Positions 6,690 to 14,935 of a DNA stretch of 28,194 bases are shown in pieces. How positions within the stretch are numbered: the first letter of the stretch is position 1; each line of letters begins with the position of its first letter. The stretch lies in contig CADCPD010000086.1 in NCBI GenBank assembly GCA_902803265.1, positions 1 through 28,194 on the forward strand. Direction: 5' to 3'. Source of the DNA: an uncultured bacterium (lineage in GTDB: Bacteria; Cyanobacteriota; Vampirovibrionia; Gastranaerophilales; Gastranaerophilaceae). The notes under the pieces were generated by a model. The model was not told the DNA's origin, made no database searches, and saw only the letters and a program-made list of their open reading frames with translations. The translations under genes and the position numbers were made by a program.

Positions 6690-8348
6690 ATGGATTTTAA
6701 CAAAATTTTAGCGAACAAACCGTTATTGTATGGAATCATTGGGGGAATAGCAATTATTCTTGCCATCTTTTTGATGTTTGGAATTATGGCCGCTTCTAAT
6801 AAAAATTCCGGCGGTGCGCAGCCTGTTCAAGAAAAAGTAATAAAAGAAGATCTGGACTTACTTACAACGGATAATCTCGGAAAAGCTATAGAAATCCAAG
6901 CTTTACTTGCAAGAGAAGGTATTAATGCCAAAAGAAAAATTGATGGTACAAAATCAACTATATACCTTTCAAGCTATACACAAACAGAAAGAGACAGAGC
7001 TCTTTTAGCAATTGTTAAGAGCGGTTTAATGGACCAAAATGTAGGCTTAGAAATTTTTGATAAAGGTGATTTCACATCAACTAAAGAAGATAAAAGAATA
7101 AGATTATCAAGAGCAATTAACGGAGAATTATCAAGATTAATCAGAAAAATCCCTCCGATTGAAAATGCTTCAGTATTTATTTCTATTCCTGAACAATCAA
7201 TGTTTGCAAATATGCAAAAAGCAATAACAGCAACCGTACAAATAACAATTCCTTCAGGAAGCAAATTAGACCAAATAAAAGTAAAGGCAATAACAAATCT
7301 TTTACTTGGCAGTGTATCAGGTTTAACCGCAGATAACATATCAATTACCGATACAAACGGTAATGTATATTCAAGTATAATGAATGCTGAAGATGAAATG
7401 CTTGAAAGAATTGAAGAAAACGACAAATATATGCAGCAAAAAGTAAATGCTCAACTAGATAGACTAATTGGGAAAGGCAATTACGTAGCAACTGTAAGTA
7501 CATTTTTGCGTCAAGCTCCTGCAGAAAAATATAGTATAACATACAATCCTAATGAGAAAGCTGCAATAACAGAACAAGTATTTACAGAAGGTTTGGGAGA
7601 TCGTTCACAAGGTTCGGCTACAAACCCAACAGGCCCTGTTAGTGTATATATACCAAATAATGTTTCACAAGGCGGAATGGCTGGAGAAGGAAGTTCTTCA
7701 CAAAATAGAAACTACTCAAGAAGTGCAACTGAAAGACAATATGGTGTAAGCAAAATTCAATTAAATGAATATATGAAACCGGGACTTGTAGAAGAAATTT
7801 CTATAGCAGTAACATTGGAAAAAAATGCAGTTCCTGCAGATACAACAGTAGAAGAATTAAAAGAACTTATTGCAAGAGCAGCAAGTCCAAAAGTAAAAAC
7901 AGACAATGTAACAATAGCATTTTCTGATTCAACAGAACCTTACCTTGCAACTGACAGACCAGTTAATTTGCCAAAACCTGATGAAACAGGAAACCCTTGG
8001 TGGATAACAATAGTTCTTGTTATTGGCGGATTATTAGGCGGATTTGCATTTGTTCACAACAAAATGAAGCAAACACAAGAAGCCCAAGCTAAAGAAATGG
8101 AATTATTGAAAAATAAAACAGCAGACCAAGACAAACAACTTCAAGATGTAAATATGAAAGCCTCAGAGTTAATAGAAAGACAAACACAACTCGCACAAGG
8201 GCTGCTTGAACAACAACAAAGAGAATATATTCCGGCACCACCTCCATACGCAATGACTGATGCAATAAATGCTTTGCGTTCGGATTTGGAAGCTATTGAC
8301 GGAGAAGAAGCAGGAGATAAAATAAAAAGCTGGATTGAACAAAGATAA
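6690..8348 (+). CDS. fliF: Flagellar MS-ring protein FliF
   Basis: A 552-aa protein with two membrane segments, about residues 14-35 and 437-456, flanking a large periplasmic part. The family features are LLAREGINAKRKIDG and RLSRAINGELSRLIRKIPPIENASVFISIP (given here only as landmarks of the ring-building motifs), followed by a Gly/Ser/Asn-rich insertion around 305-350. The cytosolic tail ends DKIKSWIEQR, resembling the FliF end that binds FliG. This implies that a FliG-N-type partner exists. The ATG has an AGGGGA ribosome site with unusually short spacing. FliF assembles the MS ring that houses the export gate. Length and layout are normal for the family. Confidence 0.92.
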   Translation: MDFNKILANKPLLYGIIGGIAIILAIFLMFGIMAASNKNSGGAQPVQEKVIKEDLDLLTTDNLGKAIEIQALLAREGINAKRKIDGTKSTIYLSSYTQTERDRALLAIVKSGLMDQNVGLEIFDKGDFTSTKEDKRIRLSRAINGELSRLIRKIPPIENASVFISIPEQSMFANMQKAITATVQITIPSGSKLDQIKVKAITNLLLGSVSGLTADNISITDTNGNVYSSIMNAEDEMLERIEENDKYMQQKVNAQLDRLIGKGNYVATVSTFLRQAPAEKYSITYNPNEKAAITEQVFTEGLGDRSQGSATNPTGPVSVYIPNNVSQGGMAGEGSSSQNRNYSRSATERQYGVSKIQLNEYMKPGLVEEISIAVTLEKNAVPADTTVEELKELIARAASPKVKTDNVTIAFSDSTEPYLATDRPVNLPKPDETGNPWWITIVLVIGGLLGGFAFVHNKMKQTQEAQAKEMELLKNKTADQDKQLQDVNMKASELIERQTQLAQGLLEQQQREYIPAPPPYAMTDAINALRSDLEAIDGEEAGDKIKSWIEQR

Positions 8349-8356
8349 AACAAATT

Positions 8357-8392
8357 CCTGAAAAGACTTGCTTGAAAGCAAGACTTTTCAGG
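8357..8392 (+). other. Perfect 15-bp hairpin between fliF and the fliG-slot gene
   Basis: The 15-base arms at 8357-8371 and 8378-8392 pair perfectly around TTGAAA. The bases after it (TTTAATAA) give only a short T run, so it is a weak terminator at best. It may act as an attenuator or RNA-processing/stability element setting the ratio of FliF to downstream products. Confidence 0.6.
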
Positions 8393-8459
8393 TTTAATAA
8401 AAAAATAAAACAAACAATAAAGGTAGTGTAGAAATTAGTAGTAGTAAAGTGAAGAATTA

Positions 8460-9494
8460 ATGCCAATAGAAGGATTTGATTACAAACAATTTGCAGAAAT
8501 GTTAGCGGATCAAGCTAAAGAACTTGTGCCGCAAAATTTCGAAGATTTTCAAAAAAAATATGTTGTTCAAACTCTTTTAAATTTTTCAATGTTAGCTGGC
8601 GAAGCAATATCAAATGACCCAAATCTGGGCTTTAACGCCGATCAAGCAGTACTACTAACGCAAGTTATTGCAGAATGGTCTTTCCACAAATCTGTAGACA
8701 TAATTCGATCAGGAATTGAACCTCAACATTGGGATGGGGTATTACAAAAAGTAGCATTTACAATATTTGAAATCGGTAAACAAGCTATTCAAAATAATAT
8801 TCCTCAAGACCAAATGTTGGCACTTATAGAACACCATGTAAAACAAGCTTTTGATGCTGCAATTGATGAGTTACAAAAGAAGGGTGTTATAGATGAATCC
8901 TTAAAAGAAAAAGCTCAACAGCAATCAAACATAGATGCAATGGTACAAGAAGCAGCGGAACAGCAAAGAATTGCAGATGAAGAAGCTGCAAGACAACAAG
9001 CAGCTCAACAGCCACAACAAGTTAATCAAGGACAATTACCACAGCCTCAACAAGGAATGCCACAAGCTGCACCTCAAGGTAATAATAACAAAATACTCAA
9101 ACTTGCTTCTGTTGCATTGATTTTAAAAACATTATCACAAGAAAAAGTTCATACAATATTGAATAAATTTACACCTGATGATGCGCAATTAGTTATTCAA
9201 TATATGCAAATGAACGATTTGGAAACAAGACTTGATCCTAATGTTTCAATTCAGTACTTAAAAGAAATAAGAACACAACTACCTGAACCAAAACAATTAA
9301 GTCCAAACAAGATAATTGAAAGAATCGAAAAATCAATAAGAGCTTGCGAAGATATACAAAAATTACAAAACTTATTGCAAAAAGAACGCCCTATGGTACG
9401 AAAATTTATACAATGTGCGTACGAGGGAGAATTCTACGAAATGCCAATTAGAATTGCAAATATTGTTGCCCAACATCTTGAAAGTAGTGTATAA
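8460..9494 (+). CDS. Non-canonical protein in the fliG position (FliG-N-like segment only)
   Basis: A 344-aa protein located between fliF and fliH where fliG normally lies. Residues 1-160 are helical and match nothing I know. Residues 163-209 are a Gln/Ala/Pro-rich linker. Residues 211-275 (ALILKTLSQEKVHTIL, FTPDDAQLVIQYM, SIQYLKEI) resemble the FliG N-terminal or MgtE-N type helical repeat. The EHPQ motif of FliG-M and the charged torque helix of FliG-C are not visible. The protein ends with a helical segment of about 70 residues. I infer a switch-complex or FliF-binding adaptor. It could be a highly diverged FliG or a second protein with the real fliG elsewhere. The reading frame is intact. 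Confidence 0.5.
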   Translation: MPIEGFDYKQFAEMLADQAKELVPQNFEDFQKKYVVQTLLNFSMLAGEAISNDPNLGFNADQAVLLTQVIAEWSFHKSVDIIRSGIEPQHWDGVLQKVAFTIFEIGKQAIQNNIPQDQMLALIEHHVKQAFDAAIDELQKKGVIDESLKEKAQQQSNIDAMVQEAAEQQRIADEEAARQQAAQQPQQVNQGQLPQPQQGMPQAAPQGNNNKILKLASVALILKTLSQEKVHTILNKFTPDDAQLVIQYMQMNDLETRLDPNVSIQYLKEIRTQLPEPKQLSPNKIIERIEKSIRACEDIQKLQNLLQKERPMVRKFIQCAYEGEFYEMPIRIANIVAQHLESSV

Positions 9495-9505
9495 TATAAC
9501 TACTT

Positions 9506-10288
9506 ATGATCATAAAAAAACAAGCACGGCAAAAGGAAGTTGTACAAGTACAACAACCTGCTGAACCGATAGAAAATGTTGTAGTTGTAGAGGAAGAAAA
9601 ACCACAGGTACAAGTACCAGAACCACCTGTACAACAAAAGGTTGCGCCGGCTCCATTGCAAGTCAAAACGCAAGAGGAGTTACAAAACGATGCTTTCAAT
9701 ATTGACAAGATAGATTTTACACAGAGACAAGAAAGAAGAAGAGGCGACAGACGCAGAGGTTATCGAAGAATAGATGACCGAAACTTAATTTCAAGGGCGC
9801 AAGAAGAAGCCGATCAAATAAAAGAAGCAGCTGCAAAAGAAGGTTACAGAGCAGGGCTTGAGGAAGCTAAGCAAGACATTTCAAATCTAAGAGATGCAAT
9901 CTCTGACCTCATTTCATCTAAAAAAGAAATTTTTGAATACATAGCACCTGACATATTGGAAATCAGCGTTGATATTGCAAGAAAAATAATTAAAAAGGAA
10001 ATAGAACAAAATCCTGAAACAATAATAGGAATGATACTTGAAGTAATGGATAATTTATCAAAAGATGAAACAAAAGTTACGATAAAAGTAAATCCTATGC
10101 AAGCAGATTTAGTTAGGGAGGAATTACCTAAAGCACTAAGTACAAAAGGAACAGAAGCGAGAATAAATGTTCTTGCAGACGAAAATATTGAAACCGGCGG
10201 ATGTTTATTTCAAACAAGTAACGGAATAATTGATGCCAATCTCAGAACACAAATTGAAATACTTAAAGAAGCATTAAGGGGTATATAA
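9506..10288 (+). CDS. fliH: Flagellar export regulator FliH
   Basis: A 260-aa protein: Pro/Val/Gln-rich N-terminus (10-60), a strongly basic patch with RRRGDRRRGYRR near 77-90, a helical EEADQIKEAAAKEGYRAGLEEA stalk, and a C-terminal domain (VDIARKIIKKEI, TIKVNP, GGCLFQTSNGIIDANL) typical of FliH/SctL. FliH is the peripheral stator that holds the FliI ATPase at the export gate. No Shine-Dalgarno precedes ATG 9506; a TATAAT overlapping the previous stop codon (9490-9495) lies ten bases upstream, so a short-leader transcript is possible. The stop overlaps the flhA start by one base, implying coupled translation. fliI does not follow, unlike in many bacteria. Confidence 0.85.
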   Translation: MIIKKQARQKEVVQVQQPAEPIENVVVVEEEKPQVQVPEPPVQQKVAPAPLQVKTQEELQNDAFNIDKIDFTQRQERRRGDRRRGYRRIDDRNLISRAQEEADQIKEAAAKEGYRAGLEEAKQDISNLRDAISDLISSKKEIFEYIAPDILEISVDIARKIIKKEIEQNPETIIGMILEVMDNLSKDETKVTIKVNPMQADLVREELPKALSTKGTEARINVLADENIETGGCLFQTSNGIIDANLRTQIEILKEALRGI

Positions 10289-12390
10289 TGGCAGCACCCG
10301 GCACCAAATCGATAAGTGAAGTATTTGTAGCAGGCTTCGTATTAACATTAATACTTATCCTGTTAATTGAGATGCCTACATGGATTATCAACTTTTCAAT
10401 AAGTTTCAATATGACTATCGGGATTGTACTGTTAATGATAGGGCTGTACGTCCAGAAACCTTTAGAATTAGCATCATTTCCATCAATCATTTTGATCTGT
10501 ACCATGTTCCGACTTGTATTATCAATTGCCTCAACACGTCTTATATTAGCAAAAGGTGATGCAGGAGAAGTAATTCAAGCATTTGGACACTTTGTAACTG
10601 GTGGAAACATGGTTGTAGGGTTTGTAATATTCTTAATCATCACTGTTGTTCAATTCATGGTAATCACAAAGGGTGCTGAACGTATTGCCGAAGTTTCTGC
10701 CAGATTCGCCTTAGATGCGATGCCCGGTAAACAAATGACAATTGACGCAGATTTTAATGCAGGTTTAATATCACCGGAAGAAGCAGTTAAAAGACGTGAA
10801 GATCTACAAAGAGAATCAAGTTTATTCGGGTCAATGGATGGTTCCATGAAGTTTGTAAAAGGGGATACAATCGCAGGTTTGATTATTACCGTAATCAACA
10901 TTGTAGGAGGTTTATGTGTTGGTTGTTTAATGAACAACATGCCAATTGCCGATGCCGTTTCAAAATACACGATATTAACAATCGGTGATGGTTTGGCATC
11001 ACAAGTACCATCATTATTAATGTCAATTGCAGCCGGTATCGTAATGACACGTGCTTCTGCAGCAGGAGATTCATTAGGTGCAGATTTATCATCACAAATA
11101 ATGAGTAAACCTTACAGTTTATTCTTTGCTGCTACATTTTTATTCTTAATAACAATAACCTCTCCATTTACAGGTTTACCTTTTGTACCATTTCTAATTT
11201 TCACAATAGTATTGGTACTTGCAGGATTCTCAGTACTTGTTAACGCTGATGTTCAATCGCAATTAGGACAATTAGAAAGCGTAAGACAAAACATGCAAGA
11301 CCTTGTAAATCCTAATAGAATGTATGAAAGACTGGGCGTAGACGTACTTTCATTACAAGTTGGTGCAGGCTTACTTGTAATTGCAGACCCAGACCAAGAA
11401 GGTCAATTACTTGCTAAAATTGCTGCTTTAAGACAGCGAGTTACCGATGAATTAGGATATATCTTACCAAACATAAGAATTATGGACTCATCAGCACTTG
11501 AAGCAAACGAATACTTACTTGCAATTCGTGGTAATACAGTTGCAACAGGTTTTGTATATCCGGGCAAATACATGGTTATTGCCGATCAATGGGATTCTGT
11601 AAAACCATCTGTACCGGAAGATGCAATTATCGGCGTTGACCCTACATATCAAACACAAGCTTACTGGATTTCAGAAGCTGATGCAAAATCAACAAAAGCA
11701 ATTACAGCAGTTGATGCAACCGATGTTGTTGTAACACACTTACAAGAAATTGCAAGAAAACACGTTGATGATGTAATGACAAAAACCGATGTTTTAAAAC
11801 TTATGGAATTAGTTCGTTCACAAGACCCTACATTGGTTAATGACCTTGTACCGACAATTATCTCTACAAGTGATTTAAGAAAAATCTTTGTTAACTTAAT
11901 CAGAGAAAAAGTTTCAATAAAAGATATTATTTTCATCTTTGAAAGATTATGCGACTACGCAAGATTTTCAAAAGAACCAGATATTTTGTCAGAACGTTTA
12001 AGAGCAGCCTTAGGAAGACAAATTTGTTTAACAAATGTTCAGGAAGACAAAGTACTTTATGCTCTTACTCTTTCTCCTGATTGGGAAAAAGTATTGGACG
12101 ACAGCTGCCAAAGAACAGAACTTGGAACAATGTTCTTATTAAACCCAATGCAAGTACAAGAACTTATAGAAAGTACAGCAACTACATTAATGACTGCACA
12201 CCAAAACATAGGAAAACAACCTGTAATTTTATGTTCACCAAGAATAAGATTACCGCTATATCAATTATTAGAAAGACATATTCCTACGATTGTTGTAATT
12301 TCATATTCTGAATTAATAACAGATATTAAAGTTGAAGCAGTAGATACAATTGGTGAAAGTTACAACCAAGAACAATACGTAACAGGCTAA
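10288..12390 (+). CDS. flhA: Flagellar type III export gate protein FlhA
   Basis: A 700-aa protein with about eight membrane segments in residues 15-330 and a large cytosolic domain (about 350-700). The conserved FHIPEP-family loop is present at about 140-175 (RFALDAMPGKQMTIDAD, then GLISPEEAVKRR). The cytosolic part includes YERLGVDVLSLQVG, DELGYILPNIRI and the late VVISYSEL segment. FlhA forms the nonameric export gate ring that uses the proton-motive force and docks chaperone-substrate complexes. The injectisome homologue SctV is similar, but FliE and FliF in the same operon make FlhA the right call. The ATG shares a base with the fliH stop. Confidence 0.92.
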   Translation: MAAPGTKSISEVFVAGFVLTLILILLIEMPTWIINFSISFNMTIGIVLLMIGLYVQKPLELASFPSIILICTMFRLVLSIASTRLILAKGDAGEVIQAFGHFVTGGNMVVGFVIFLIITVVQFMVITKGAERIAEVSARFALDAMPGKQMTIDADFNAGLISPEEAVKRREDLQRESSLFGSMDGSMKFVKGDTIAGLIITVINIVGGLCVGCLMNNMPIADAVSKYTILTIGDGLASQVPSLLMSIAAGIVMTRASAAGDSLGADLSSQIMSKPYSLFFAATFLFLITITSPFTGLPFVPFLIFTIVLVLAGFSVLVNADVQSQLGQLESVRQNMQDLVNPNRMYERLGVDVLSLQVGAGLLVIADPDQEGQLLAKIAALRQRVTDELGYILPNIRIMDSSALEANEYLLAIRGNTVATGFVYPGKYMVIADQWDSVKPSVPEDAIIGVDPTYQTQAYWISEADAKSTKAITAVDATDVVVTHLQEIARKHVDDVMTKTDVLKLMELVRSQDPTLVNDLVPTIISTSDLRKIFVNLIREKVSIKDIIFIFERLCDYARFSKEPDILSERLRAALGRQICLTNVQEDKVLYALTLSPDWEKVLDDSCQRTELGTMFLLNPMQVQELIESTATTLMTAHQNIGKQPVILCSPRIRLPLYQLLERHIPTIVVISYSELITDIKVEAVDTIGESYNQEQYVTG

Positions 12391-12393
12391 TAA

Positions 12394-12615
12394 ATGAAAA
12401 AATTAATACTATATGCAATAAAGATATACCAAAAAATTTCTCGTTTTACGCCGCCTGTATGCAGATTTTCACCTACATGTTCAGAATATACAAAACAAGC
12501 GATAATTAAGTTTGGGGTGATGAAAGGTATATGGCTTGGAATAAAAAGGATATCAAAATGTCATCCTCTACACGAAGGCGGATTTGACCCGGTTCCTGAT
12601 GAATTTCATTGGTAA
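12394..12615 (+). CDS. yidD: Membrane protein insertion efficiency factor YidD
   Basis: A 73-aa protein with the full YidD signature: an amphipathic N-terminal helix (LILYAIKIYQKISRF), CRFSPTCSEY, and HPLHEGGFDPVP. YidD is associated with the YidC insertase, and its gene usually lies in rpmH-rnpA-yidD-yidC. Here it follows the flhA stop by three bases and precedes a strong terminator, so it is the last gene of the flagellar operon. Placement next to the polytopic FlhA may help membrane insertion of export-gate proteins, but that is inference. The sequence itself looks intact and ordinary. Confidence 0.92.
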   Translation: MKKLILYAIKIYQKISRFTPPVCRFSPTCSEYTKQAIIKFGVMKGIWLGIKRISKCHPLHEGGFDPVPDEFHW

Positions 12616-12630
12616 TTCATTGAAAAAAAT

Positions 12631-12664
12631 AAAAAAAGAACGCAAAAAATGCGTTCTTTTTTTT
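12631..12664. terminator. Bidirectional terminator between yidD and the 572-aa gene
   Basis: GAACGCA (12638-12644) pairs with TGCGTTC (12650-12656). It is flanked by A tracts on the left and T tracts on the right, so it can terminate the plus-strand flagellar operon and the convergent minus-strand gene. Confidence 0.8.
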
Positions 12665-12680
12665 ATTTTTCGGCTGTTCA

Positions 12681-14399
12681 TTATGCGTTATAACCGTATC
12701 CAAAGCCTCTTTCAATGTTCTTTTGTATTAAAGTTTGAACCGATTGAGCTTCAGATTGAACTGCTGTTAATTCAACTTGAAGTCTTTGTTGTTCTGTTTG
12801 TAACTTTTTATCTTTAACAGCTAGTTTCTTTTCTTCTGCATCATAGTATGCTTCTACATCATCTTCATCATACTTGCTAACTTGTTTGAAACCATCCATA
12901 TTTCTCATTGTATTTTTCTTATCGCCATGTTTAAGTACATATTGATTATTTTCCAACTTGCTTGTTAAAGCATCTTTGTTAGAAGCAGTAGCGTCTAATA
13001 CCCAACCGTTGCATGCTTCATCATATATTTGACGATAGTTATTCAAAGTTTGAACATCAGAACTTATATTTTCAATATGAGCATTTGGATTAGATACAAC
13101 TTTAAGCGAATCTTCACTCAAATATTTTTCACAAACAATTGTTTTTGCGTAATTAGATAATGCGCCATATGCAGCCATCCATTGACTATATGTTACATTA
13201 CTTGAATTTGTATTATCTACATCTTTACCTTTTTGAACAGTATATGAGAATGTTTTTGAGGCATCTTTCATGAAATATTGTTTATTTTTGTTATAACGTT
13301 CTTCTCTTTCAGAATTTTTATCTTCATACATAGAATCATCAGAAATATAACCTTGACCGGTAACAGCATTTATAAGTCTTCTTACCAATTCTGACAAGTT
13401 GATATTAATAGCATTTTCATATTTGCCTTCATGACCAGAATAATCGCCTAAACTATAGTTAGAATCACTATCATAGTTAGCCATCCATCCACTAGCCAAG
13501 CATCCTTGTCTACCACAATGTACTAAGTTTTTACGAGCCCAAGCACTTGAATCACCATAATCACTGTTTCTCATATTGTCAGTTTGTGTGAATGTTGCCT
13601 TAATACTATCACAAAGAGGTTTAGCTTTTGCTTGTAATACATCTAAATCTGTGCCCAAAACTCTTTGTAAATCTGTAAGGATTTGATTTACATATTTATC
13701 AAGAGATTGACTAGCTTTATTAGCAGAGTCATTTCCGAATTTTTCACCTTTCCATAAGCACACAACGAAATCTGAACCATTAGTATTTAACAAGTCAGCA
13801 TATGATTTATTAGCAACTGAAGATTTGCCCATGCCACTTACTACGCTATTCAATGTTAAATCTTTTTGTGTATTTTCATATTGTCTAGTTGAACCTTGTT
13901 CAGGAATAACACTACCAAAGTTAGCTTTGAAATTAAGCGCATCAGTTTCAGCTTGTTTTTGAGCCTTGGCAGAAGAATCATTAATTACATCCAACCAACT
14001 TGCAGCAGTCTTAGGAGAACCTGCAGCATAATTCATGAAATCTGCTAAGCTTGAATCACTAGCCTTACCGCCTGTTGGAGCAATACGTGCAGCACACATT
14101 GCTGATGCATATTTAGAATTCAATACAATGTGGCTATCTTTACCAGATGTCATAACTAAGTAAAGTCCATCTTTAGAATTCATAGCAGCATCGCCCATCA
14201 ACATATCATAGTCAAAATCGGCATTACCGTTTAATTCCCATTGTTTTCTGCTTAATGCTGCATTTTTTTCTTCAGAAAGTTCAGCAGCTTCTTGAGCTAA
14301 TCTAATTTGTTTATTAGAATTAGACATCAAAGCACCTTCCAACGTAATTTTACGTTGGGTGATGAAGATATATCTTGCTTGTGATGCTGCTAAACCCAT
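12681..14399 (-). CDS. MGLAASQAR-type coiled-coil protein, long paralogue
   Basis: A 572-aa relative of the 186-aa protein encoded at 5428-5988. It starts MGLAASQARYIFITQ, followed by a helical stretch to about residue 55, a large central region of roughly 440 residues unique to it, and a C-terminal coiled coil (about 520-565) ending NIERGFGYGYNA. The central part is rich in Asn, Ser, Lys and Asp with few Cys (HCGRQGCLASGW near the middle). No signal peptide or transmembrane helix is visible. The conserved ends with a variable middle resemble the architecture of flagellar axial proteins, whose terminal helices pack in the core and whose middle is exposed. A sigma-28-like promoter lies upstream. 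I infer a flagellar-regulon exported or structural protein; its function is unknown. Confidence 0.7.
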   Translation of the reverse strand: MGLAASQARYIFITQRKITLEGALMSNSNKQIRLAQEAAELSEEKNAALSRKQWELNGNADFDYDMLMGDAAMNSKDGLYLVMTSGKDSHIVLNSKYASAMCAARIAPTGGKASDSSLADFMNYAAGSPKTAASWLDVINDSSAKAQKQAETDALNFKANFGSVIPEQGSTRQYENTQKDLTLNSVVSGMGKSSVANKSYADLLNTNGSDFVVCLWKGEKFGNDSANKASQSLDKYVNQILTDLQRVLGTDLDVLQAKAKPLCDSIKATFTQTDNMRNSDYGDSSAWARKNLVHCGRQGCLASGWMANYDSDSNYSLGDYSGHEGKYENAININLSELVRRLINAVTGQGYISDDSMYEDKNSEREERYNKNKQYFMKDASKTFSYTVQKGKDVDNTNSSNVTYSQWMAAYGALSNYAKTIVCEKYLSEDSLKVVSNPNAHIENISSDVQTLNNYRQIYDEACNGWVLDATASNKDALTSKLENNQYVLKHGDKKNTMRNMDGFKQVSKYDEDDVEAYYDAEEKKLAVKDKKLQTEQQRLQVELTAVQSEAQSVQTLIQKNIERGFGYGYNA

Positions 14400-14431
14400 T
14401 TTTACCTTTCTTGCGTACTTTTACTCTACGA

Positions 14432-14459
14432 TTGTCGACACTTTTTACTCCAATCTTTA
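14432..14459 (-). promoter_or_regulatory. Sigma-28-like promoter for the 572-aa gene
   Basis: On the minus strand TAAA (14456-14459), a 16-base spacer and GTCGACAA (14432-14439), six of eight matches to GCCGATAA. It has the same spacing as the promoter of the short paralogue. A start near 14425 leaves a leader of about 25 nt with AAAGG before the ATG. The rest of 14460-14656 shows no gene. Confidence 0.55.
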
Positions 14460-14656
14460 ATTACAAAATGGGCCAAAACCATGTCATGTCGCCGTTTTCC
14501 ATGATTTTAATCCCGTATTTATTAGCTTCCAGACACATAAAAATTAATTGTAACAAATTGTAAATACTGTATTTTCTCTTAACATTCGTTTACAATTCAA
14601 AATTAAAAATATATACCGGCTTCACTTTTTTAGATATATGCAAAAACTATTAAATT

Positions 14657-14665
14657 TGTTATAAT
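14657..14665 (+). promoter_or_regulatory. Extended -10 promoter of the Cys-rich mini-gene
   Basis: TGT-TATAAT is a perfect extended -10, with the AAGGAG Shine-Dalgarno at 14676-14681 and ATG at 14688. Transcription is predicted to start near 14672. Confidence 0.6.
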
Positions 14666-14687
14666 ATAGCAAAATAAGGAGCGTATA

Positions 14688-14897
14688 ATGAAAAAATGTC
14701 CTTTTAACCACACAGAATGCTCTTCTGACTGCGGTTTATATATTGCACCGGAAGATTTAAACGAATTAATGGCATCAAGACTGACAAGCATTGGTGTTTT
14801 TAACGCAAAAGAAGGTATGTGTTCTCTAAAAACGCTTGCGTTAAGCGGCGGAAGATATATGTTTGAAAATACTGCAACAGTAAGAAGAAGCTTATAA
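14688..14897 (+). CDS. Small Cys-rich protein (CPFN-x3-C-x3-C), unknown function
   Basis: A 69-aa protein with Cys4, Cys11, Cys15 and Cys45. The first three form CPFNHTECSSDC, which could bind zinc or an iron-sulfur cluster with the fourth. The rest is a short soluble domain (YIAPEDLNELMASRL, then SIGVFNAKEG). It has a clear promoter and a strong Shine-Dalgarno, so it is very likely expressed. I recall similar mini-proteins in gut Melainabacteria but know no function. It is followed 38 nt later by a glycosyltransferase gene that has its own promoter. Confidence 0.7.
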   Translation: MKKCPFNHTECSSDCGLYIAPEDLNELMASRLTSIGVFNAKEGMCSLKTLALSGGRYMFENTATVRRSL

Positions 14898-14920
14898 CAT
14901 TAAATTTATTATTTAGTTCA

Positions 14921-14929
14921 TGGTATAAT
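14921..14929 (+). promoter_or_regulatory. Extended -10, six bases before the glycosyltransferase ATG (leaderless)
   Basis: TGG-TATAAT ends at 14929, six bases (TACGCC) follow, then ATG 14936. No Shine-Dalgarno fits between, so the mRNA probably begins at or next to the start codon. Confidence 0.55.
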
Positions 14930-14935
14930 TACGCC

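Noticed and set aside
9448..9708. Cys/Thr-rich minus-strand frame opposite fliH
   Set aside because: It is the antisense of the Val/Gln/Pro-rich fliH start; composition is explained by that and no ribosome site is present.
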